A stretch of DNA of 64,000 nt from Micropterix aruncella (lineage: Eukaryota; Arthropoda; Insecta; Lepidoptera; Micropterigidae): contig OX155974.1 in the NCBI GenBank assembly GCA_944548615.1, positions 62,001-126,000 on the forward strand, written 5' to 3'. The translations under genes were made by a program, and so were the position numbers. Numbering within the stretch: position 1 is the stretch's first letter; each line of letters begins with the position of its first letter. Below the pieces are notes generated by a model that ran no database searches, was not told the DNA's origin, and saw only the letters and a program-made list of their open reading frames with translations. This document shows positions 56,598-64,000 of the stretch, piece after piece.

Positions 56598-59147
56598 ACC
56601 TTTGATGAGTACCTACTCTCCGTCTTTTAAGCAAGCAGAACATAGTGCATCGGTGGAGAACAAACACTTTTTTAGATGAAATCGAACAATGCGATCTCCA
56701 GTAGGTAGTATATTATATTGTATGTATGCATTTTATTTTTCAGTTACTTTTTGGTGTTTTTTTTTTATCTACGAACAACCAATACGAAACAATCAAATGC
56801 TTCTATATGATATGATTCTAATTGCTTAACAACCTAGATAGTGTGTATGTTTATTATATTATTTATACGGAACAGTCAAATGCATTTATTGATAATTCTA
56901 ATGACTTTAAATTTACCTAGATTTAAGTGTGTGTGTTTATTATGGATTATAAGTCAAAAACTTTGTTGTTATCGACCAGTGGGGACTTGCTTAACTTATT
57001 TTATTTTCGGATATAAATCATTTATTGTATCTTAGTTGAAATAATATAATGAGCAGGAGAGGGGTCTGTTACGACGCGGAGAAAATGTAAATATAATGAT
57101 TTTAAAAATAAGGATATTAAGTTAATAAATTGGTAATATTATATTAAATATGCCTACTTATCAATGCAATAGCAATTTGACAGTATATTCTATATAATGT
57201 TTGTAAAATTTTGTTGTCCAGAGATTTTTTGCTATAAGAATATACATATAGAGTTTACAGATACAGCATCAATGGGACCGATTGCGTTTCTTCGTGCACT
57301 AAAACTGAAATTAGTTCAAGCGTATGAGATAGAGGAATGCGGTAGAGCGGAATACGAAACGAACGATCGTCTATAAAAACTACCTCTCGAAACGTCCGAA
57401 TAAATTTGAACACATTTCGTGCGGTGTAAGATCCATATGTTTAATAGTTATGAGCTATAGGATAGGTTCAATGGTTATAAGTTATAATATATAGGTATAA
57501 GATCCATAGTGTTTTAATATTATGTCGTTCGGTTCAATATTATTAGTGTTTTATTGCACCTACCCCTTAATTAAAAAAGGTCTGGTTTCTGTAATGTTTT
57601 ATGGTAGTTATTAGTAGTTTAATTATAAGTAATATTATTATTAATAATAAATTTAACTTTCGCTACTATTTCGTGGTTTAATTTCTTATTAAAATCTTGT
57701 AATTTGACTTTCTTTCTGTTTCATAAATTTCAAGACGCTTTGAGGGTAATAATGACCAGTTTCGGTAAGTTGACATTCCCTTATATTACGGACTTTGTTT
57801 CGTCGTCTAATATCTACTTGGATGGTCATCGACGGTCATCTATTTGGATCAACATCTATTTGGATAGTCATCATTATCATAGCTGGTGGTTTCGTAGAAA
57901 CAGTTCAACACTTCAACGTAATAAGTTAGCAACCTGACTACTGCAAGGAATTAAAAATTAAATAATTAATATAAAACACGACTGTCGTTACAAAAATAAT
58001 AACTATTGTATTAAGCATTATTAGAAACAATGGCTTCGCGAAGAAAAGCACGGTTTTCAAGAGAATAAAGTTCTTTGTTGTTACTTCTACGCTAGATGTG
58101 TTTTCCGTTAATCTTGACAACCCTTTCGCTCCGTTTCAACAATTTCAAGACGTCTTTGAGGGTTTTAATGAACAGTTTCGGGGAGATGACATTCCCCAAT
58201 ACTACGAACTTCGTTTCTTTGTCTAGTATCTACTTGGACGGTGATCGAGGTGGATTCGTATACACATTTCAGAACCTCAACATCTACAGTCTGGCCAGAA
58301 AGAGTAGACCCTACGTTTTGGGAAAAATAATTATATTGAAACAGTAATGTGAGAATAGTAAACTAAATAATCTAGAGACCGATGTCTCAGAACCATCTCC
58401 CAAGAGGCGTATTGTAGTCATACTAGTGTACTCCTTTACAGATTCTATCACATAACATCGACGTTTAAATTATTTTGAGCTTAAAAGAAATAGAAAAAAA
58501 AGTTTAGTCATGCCTCCGTTAAATAATCATTACTTTTGACTACGATTGAGACAGGTAGGTAGCAACTATTTGTGGTTAAACTCTACAAAATACAAAACAA
58601 GACATGTATCTAGAAGTACATATAGAGATACTAAAAACGACTTCTCTAGCTCCACTTCGAATAGTTTTGTTCATTTTTATCGCAAAGAATACGAATAACG
58701 AGTATTAATGTCAAAATGAATGCGATTTCATGAACTGAACCAAGAGGACAAACTTTGTCTCACATAAAGTATTGTCAAATCAAAATATCCCCCCCCCCCC
58801 CCATGTCTACTCTTAATGGCCAGATTGTACTTACACTTGCAATCTTACAATAATCTTGCAACCTAACTACAACCGGATACTTTGGAGCTGTCGCCTGCAA
58901 CGGGCGAGCCCGACACCTCAGGTTGTTATAACTGTATACAGATCCTTCTTTAAGCCGTGAAGTGACTATACAGGGACTTAGGGGCAAAACAGTCCACAGT
59001 CTAGCTCCGCCAACATGCCCGTGAGAAGCCGACGCCTTACTTCGAGGCACAGAAAAGTGAAACCAGTGAGCCAACCTCACGCCCTTACTACCAGATTTGG
59101 CCGGATTTCTCCGTCCTACGGTCTGTTCAGTTTTTAACCAGACACTA
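56598..59147 (+). other. 3' flank of copy F, duplicate of 7199-8882
   Basis: UTR with CCTA at 56612-56615 and the half-MITE at 57277-57430. Then from 57487 it is near-identical to 7199-8882, including CACGACTGTCGTTA (57976-57989) and a poly-C run at 58788-58802. No gene. Confidence 0.7.
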
Positions 59148-60020
59148 AAAAACTGTCCGGGTGTCGGTGCCATCATCGAATGTCCTGTTTATGGTTGGAA
59201 TTCTGAAACTCCATAATTTATACATATATTGACGCCGTATTCAATAAGGGCTACTTATTCTAGCGCAGCAGTTTAATTACAGAAAATAAAATGAACCTAG
59301 TCCTTCTTGATGAACGTATTTCTATGATGTTCCTTGTTGCAGAAATCATCGATCACATTGACTACAAGCAAATCCATTCAGTTTAAGGCGCGTGGAGTCG
59401 TGAAATGATCATATTTGAAGGCCGATAACTTTTAAATCAACCTACTGACAATTCCAGAAAAAATATATCTTAAGCATTAATATATAAACTTCAATCTGTT
59501 CGTTTTGAAAAAATGTAAAACATAAAATACTATACAAAAAAAGATATTGTAATGAAGCTGTTTTCAACTTTAATTACGTAACTACTTCTAAACTGCAAGT
59601 GATATTTTCAAGGGACTTATAGTAAAATATTGGTAACTCATTTATCTTTAAACTGATCGTTTTTTATTCTAAAATAATAAATTGTTTTGACAAAAAGTAA
59701 TTTAAACTATATACACTATAAATGTGATTGTTTTTGGCGACGGCCGGCAGTGTTCCGCGAACAGTCTGACGAGGAGGGTGTTGCTGCGCTGCAATCCGCG
59801 GCCGCGAAACTGTAATATGTTTGCTGTTTTGCGACTTTGAAATAATCGAAAATGCCGCCGATAAGGAAAGCTGCTAAAAGTTGGGCTAAAAAGGCCATGA
59901 AAATGAACGAAGTATTTTAAGTAAAATAAAAAATACCTATTCCTACAAAGAGTCAAAGTGTACGTAAGAAAGCGAAAAATTGTAGGTAGGTAGGTATGTA
60001 CCTACCTGCAATTTTACTTT
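59148..60020. other. AT-rich spacer with one GC-rich block
   Basis: 59735-59815 is GC-rich and open in one frame (REQSDEEGVAALQSAAAKL then TAA), like a 3'-terminal exon remnant, but no acceptor is evident. A short frame MPPIRKAAKSWAKKAMKMNE at 59850 ends after 22 codons. No gene is supported. Confidence 0.3.
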
Positions 60021-60240
60021 CCCGAAAAGGAAAGTATTGTGATCGCGCTAAAAAAAAATTCGAGATGATGTCGGAAATATACATTTTGAGACCCCCTAAG
60101 ACGATTGTGACCATTTTCAGACCGATCTCTTTTTGTGTATATATATATATATATGTGTGTATGTGTGTATGTGTGTGTGTATTCTTCCACGATAGCGCCC
60201 AGACGCTTAATCTGATTGAGCTGAAATTTGGTATATAAGC
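60021..60240. repeat. (GT)n-associated interspersed repeat
   Basis: GGAAAGTATTGTGATCGCGC, a TATATATATATATATGTGTG run and TTCCACGATAGCGCC...GAGCTGAAATTTGG, the same arrangement as 48960-49110. A mobile microsatellite-type repeat. Confidence 0.5.
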
Positions 60241-60935
60241 TCCTGTTAACCGTCGGTGGAACCTACGGTTGGGGTACCTGCCATACAAATATGGGGTACC
60301 TGGATTACAAATTGTCCCCGTTTTTTTTAATTTCTTTCGCAATATAGTTGGGGTCAGTGTGAATAGTCCAGTTGCATATTATTTTTAAATTTCTGCCGCC
60401 AATCGAAAGTTTGGGGTGACACAACCGATTTTTTTTGCTTAGTAGGTGTTTCTCGCGTTCCCTTTTCTATACCTATCCAGTTATCTGCCAATAGATAATT
60501 ATTATAACCTACAACACCTAGTTACCTACACCTACTAATGGATTATGTAAATCATTTGTAAGTAGGTACTTTATTTAATCTACTCATTTTTTTAGGACGT
60601 CAAGAAAAATACAAATTGAAGAAACAATGTGTGTGGATTGTAGTGTCACTAAGTGAGAAACTAGTTTGCATCTTTATGCTATTATTCAGTCATATATGAA
60701 ATTTATCAAAGATAACTTTACACTTGCAATATTCCGCCAAATCAACCACGTCCTTAGGACCATTGTGGCATACTGTCACCGAAAATTATAAGTGTTAACG
60801 AAACAAACGATAGCACCAAATTAGTTCAGTTAGTGTAGAAAACAGTGTAATCTACCTATTTCAAGTCAACCTAATATTTATTATTTATTGGTAATATCAT
60901 AAAAGTTATAATTTAATGTTCATACTTTGTTTATA
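60241..60935. other. AT-rich spacer
   Basis: GGGGTACCTG occurs twice at 60272 and 60292. Otherwise no feature is seen. Confidence 0.25.
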
Positions 60936-61158
60936 CTAGCTGCGCCCCGCGGTTTCACCCGCGTGGTGATGGAAAATTGTGATAATGATGATAGAAAACC
61001 ATATATCTTTATAAATTATAGCCTATGTGTTATTCTGATGTGTAAGCTATATTATTGTAAAGTTTCATCAAAATCCATTATGTAGTTTTTGCGTGAAAGA
61101 GTAACAAACATCCATACATACATTCTTACAAACTTTCGCGTTTATAATAGTAGTAGGA
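60936..61158 (-). mobile_element. Short non-autonomous Helitron
   Basis: On the minus strand it begins TCCTACTACTATTATAAACG and ends with a GC-rich hairpin (GGTGAAACCGCGGGGCGCAG) and CTAG, inserted between A and T. The ends are typical of small Helitrons in Lepidoptera. 223 bp, non-coding. Confidence 0.8.
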
Positions 61159-61263
61159 TTGTTTCAGCTCAACATTTCATCAACTTCGGAAAAATGGTCC
61201 AAGTATTAAAGGTAGACGAATTATAAACATTAATGATTTTTTTTCATTGAATCCGATTCTCCA

Positions 61264-62785
61264 GACGATTTATATGTAAATCATTCCGCTGTAGCTGGAA
61301 TGGTCGCTCTTGGCGGTGGACACTGGCAACTTCAAGAAATTTCCGCCGTTTTAGACCTTCCTCTGATGACGTCTAAAATATACCAAAAGTGCCATGCAAT
61401 CATAACAAAAGAGATTGAAAAAAATTCGATTTACTCGATAAATCTGGCTGCGATAAAAGAAAGACAGATGGCGAGTGCTGAAGGAAGAGTAGACAAAAAT
61501 GAGATTCCCATAATTGATGTGATTGTAGATGGCTGTTGGACTAAGATAAATTACAAAAAAAATATTCCGCTTTGTCTGGGGCAGCAACCATAATTGGTAA
61601 AAGGACTGGCGAAGTGCTATTTTTGGGCGTACGAAACAAATACTGCTGTATCTGTGCAAGAGCAGAAAAAAGAAAGATGGAGCACAAAACACACGTGTGC
61701 TATAAAAATTATAACGGTCCGTCTACTGGCATGGAATCCGATATTCTAGAGGGTTTTAAATGCTCAATTGAAATGCATGGCCTCATATACGGCAGAATGG
61801 TTTCTGATAGCGATTCTAACACATACGCCAAAATATTGAAAGTCACCCGTATGACCACCTCACGGTAGAAAAAACTGAGTGCAGAAACCATGTACTTAGA
61901 AACTTATGCAATAAATTAGTCCAGCTACAAACGGACACAAAAAAAATCTATTGCGATTCAGAAAGCATTTGACACAGAAAAAATCATGATCCTAAGAAAA
62001 ACAATTCGCAAGATCATAAAGATTTATAAAACTGATTCTGAATCAGATAGAAGGTGCAATATTGAGCCATTCTATAATGATCTTCTGTTGACCCATTTGC
62101 ACGCTTTTGGCGATCATAGTCGGTGCAAAGCAAGCTTTTGTACTGAGATGAATAAATCAGATATGATATCGGAAGCAGACGACATTTTTTTTTAAAAGTA
62201 CTCTCTGGGGTAGAATTTGTTTCCTTATGTCAAATGTTGCTTCATATGCTCCAAGTTTAATTCATGATGTAGACAGTAACTTAGTAAAACGGTTTAACAG
62301 TATAGTGGCGAAGCTTGTTGATGGTAAAAGAACAAATTTGAACCTCAAAGGTTCCTACCAGACAAGGTACCAAGCCGCTTTGGTTTCATTTAACTCGCAC
62401 AAATTGATGTCTTCTCTTTACAAAAATGTCATAGGTCGTAGTCCCACAGGCAAAATAAAACATTTGGAAAAGCAGCGATTGCAAACGATGGTCAGTATGA
62501 GAAAAATCAGTCGAAAGAAAAACAGATTACTATTTTCAAAAGGAAATGAAGCAAATTATGCAAAAAAGTGTGAAAAACCAGACATGCTGCAAGAAATATT
62601 GCGGGTAATAAAACCATTCGGTTGTTTATAAATAAAGAGATAGATACCCTTCCTCGGAGCTTCTCCCGACGGTGTTGTAGGTGACGACTTGATCGTCGAA
62701 ATCAAATGTCCTGTCACTGCATTTCAGGAAGCCATCAAAAGCGGAAAGTTACCATTTTATAAAATAAGCAAAAATGGAATCTTAC
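61264..62785 (+). pseudogene. Mutator-like transposase fused to YqaJ nuclease, decayed
   Basis: After an acceptor TTCTCCAG (61264) the frames read VALGGGHWQLQEI, then IPIIDVIVDGCWTK, then (after a slip in the poly-A at about 61555) LSGAATIIGKRTGEVLFLGV and the Cys pair KYCCICARAEK. Next come ESDILEGFKCSIEMHGLIYG, a slip near 61840, ECRNHVLRNLCNKLV, HLHAFGDHSRCKASFC and DVDSNLVKRFNSIVAKLVDG. At 62655-62720 follows LGASPDGVVGDD and VEIKCP, the active-site Asp and ExK of a YqaJ/lambda-exonuclease-type nuclease. Proteins joining a Mutator-like transposase domain to YqaJ are known in insects and other invertebrates as uncharacterised transposon products. At least four frame breaks. The C-terminal end is cut by the repeat at 62800. 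Confidence 0.75.
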
Positions 62786-62799
62786 ATTTATTTATGTTT

Positions 62800-62930
62800 T
62801 CAGTTTCTTTATTCTACCATATCTTCTAAACGCTTCCACCGATTTAGTAGTGTGTGGTATTGTCATTCCGAGTGTCATGTGGTACTGTCCAAATATCAAG
62901 AAGGCAGTGTCTAAATGTCCAAACGTCCAA
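62800..62930. repeat. Interspersed repeat shared with 45265-45400
   Basis: Same ordered words as the 45 kb copy. It truncates the YqaJ part of the preceding pseudogene. Confidence 0.5.
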
Positions 62931-63061
62931 ATTTAAATTTAAGTAAATTGGGTACATTCCGGAAATATACATCTATCTATATGGATAAATACACAAACCA
63001 CAAATTTTTCATAAAAAAACTGTAATGAAAATAATTATAAATACAATAGTTCATTTTCTAT

Positions 63062-63078
63062 AACGGCAGTCGTGTTTT
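63062..63078 (-). repeat. TAACGGCAGTCGTGTTTT terminus motif
   Basis: Identical to the window start (1-17) and the reverse complement of 7703-7719; one-mismatch forms are at about 57973-57989 and 48551-48564. In the ZNF units it lies about 1.3 kb downstream of the stop codon. Confidence 0.55.
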
Positions 63079-64000
63079 TTAGTAAGTCGCTTATATTATT
63101 TTTATTTCTACATGAAAGTATCCTCATAAAAACAAATTGTTTCAAACGGGCTGATTTAAATTGTTTTAAAGTTTTGAATATTTCAGTCATAAAATTGCGC
63201 TGCAACGACAATACGTTTCTTAACTACTCTCTAAATATTTGTAACTTCTCAGAAGTCCACCAAGTGCCTAATAATATACCTGATTGTGGATCATCATTAA
63301 CGCAGGTAAAAAAATATACATATAAAATATTATCCCTTTGCATCATACATATTATCGCTTCGCAATCATCGTATGAATTTCATACAACATTTCGGCAACA
63401 GTCGAGTGATTTTTTAAGCGCGGGCGGGGGAAACGGAAAGCAATAGGCCACGCCTCATCGTCCAAGGTCATTGGCGTTCATACGCGCCTTAACTCTTCGA
63501 ACGCCGCCGTCACATCCGCTGTGCCAGACGATTTTTGGCCATCAGCGCCGCCGTCACAGCCGGTGTGACAGCAGATGCGGTGCTGATTTTTTACCCTTTT
63601 CAACCATTCGATTTATTGCCATGGAAATAAAATAGATTACAGTCGCTTGCCGATTAAACTAGCAATAAAAAGAAGGTCGCAGTTAATGTAATATTGTCTT
63701 TGAGCGAATCCTGAAAGGCACTGTCACTGATCCTGAAAAAGTATTTCATAATTTATCTGAAGCCATCGAGTACGGATTCCTTTTGTGTTCTGATTGTGTG
63801 GTTTGTGCTGTGGAAACCAGGAATAACTTGAGTAATTCTGCTTTTATTATTATTTAATTACATTATTATCATGTACCTACCTAGGTGTTACCAATCAATT
63901 TGAAAAAATACAAAGTAAGAATGTGTTTTATTCGCTATTCAATATTGGTTTCCTAGATCAGTCGATTTCACCGCTTCGTTTATCGCGTGAAATCTTGTAT
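63079..64000. other. Unassigned right end of the window
   Basis: A 124-codon frame at 63072-63446 has low-complexity composition and no domain. 63420-63600 is GC-rich with a near-duplicate (CGCCGCCGTCACATCCGCTG / CGCCGCCGTCACAGCCGGTG), possibly promoter-like. The last 40 bp (TTTCACCGCTTCGTTTATCG) recall the 44 kb palindromes. Confidence 0.3.

Overview
The window is eukaryotic, almost certainly insect and most likely Lepidoptera. It is AT-rich with spliced genes, and carries TTAGG-type telomere motifs (seen as CCTAA), Helitrons with ends common in moths and butterflies, hAT, PIF/Harbinger, CACTA-like, copia and non-LTR elements. It has no operons. Nearly all of the 64 kb is nested or duplicated repeat sequence. 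The only recognisable conserved host gene is the last two exons of the mitochondrial phosphate carrier (SLC25A3) at about 9.9-10.9 kb. A five-exon gene of unknown function with a SAM-like start lies at 15.8-17.8 kb.

Layout. 0-9.2 kb: an internally deleted copy of a C2H2 zinc-finger (ZNF) gene on the minus strand. Its 5' flank holds a GC-rich retroposon-like repeat with a 14-bp target duplication, and that repeat is split by a 4.3-kb CACTA-like transposon. A 1.7-kb segment follows that recurs at 57.5-59.1 kb. 9.2-11 kb: SLC25A3 3' exons. 11-15.2 kb: two LINE remnants, the second from a family whose C-terminus looks like a restriction-like endonuclease. 15.8-19.2 kb: the SAM-like gene and a 111-bp GC-rich minisatellite. 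20.0-28.4 kb: a PIF/Harbinger transposon with both of its genes apparently intact, interrupted by a nest of inverted repeats, (TA)n and a Helitron. 28.8-32.3 kb: ZNF copy B. 32.6-35.5 kb: copia solo LTR plus a truncated copia. 35.5-42.9 kb: ZNF copies C, D and a fragment E in tandem. 43.5-44.5 kb: a cluster of large palindromes. 45-47.2 kb: possible minus-strand exons among repeats. 47.3-48.6 kb: ZNF 3' flank G. 50-53.5 kb: more LINE fragments. 53.5-54.4 kb: a hAT MITE. 54.4-59.1 kb: ZNF copy F, the longest unit. 60.9-62.8 kb: a small Helitron and a decayed Mutator-like transposase/YqaJ nuclease gene.

The ZNF genes form a lineage-specific family with eight to ten C2H2 fingers and an acidic N-terminus. 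They spread by duplication of multi-kb units, and every copy here is broken. Comparing these copies with each other, and the LINE copies with each other, shows a recurrent mutation: at least twelve places where a TA has become TACCTA or TAGGTA, a clean 4-bp insertion. Several of these insertions are what break the zinc-finger reading frames. This is the observation I would follow up first. It looks like the footprint left by a TA-targeting transposon with a two-base stagger, or an unknown 4-bp insertion process.
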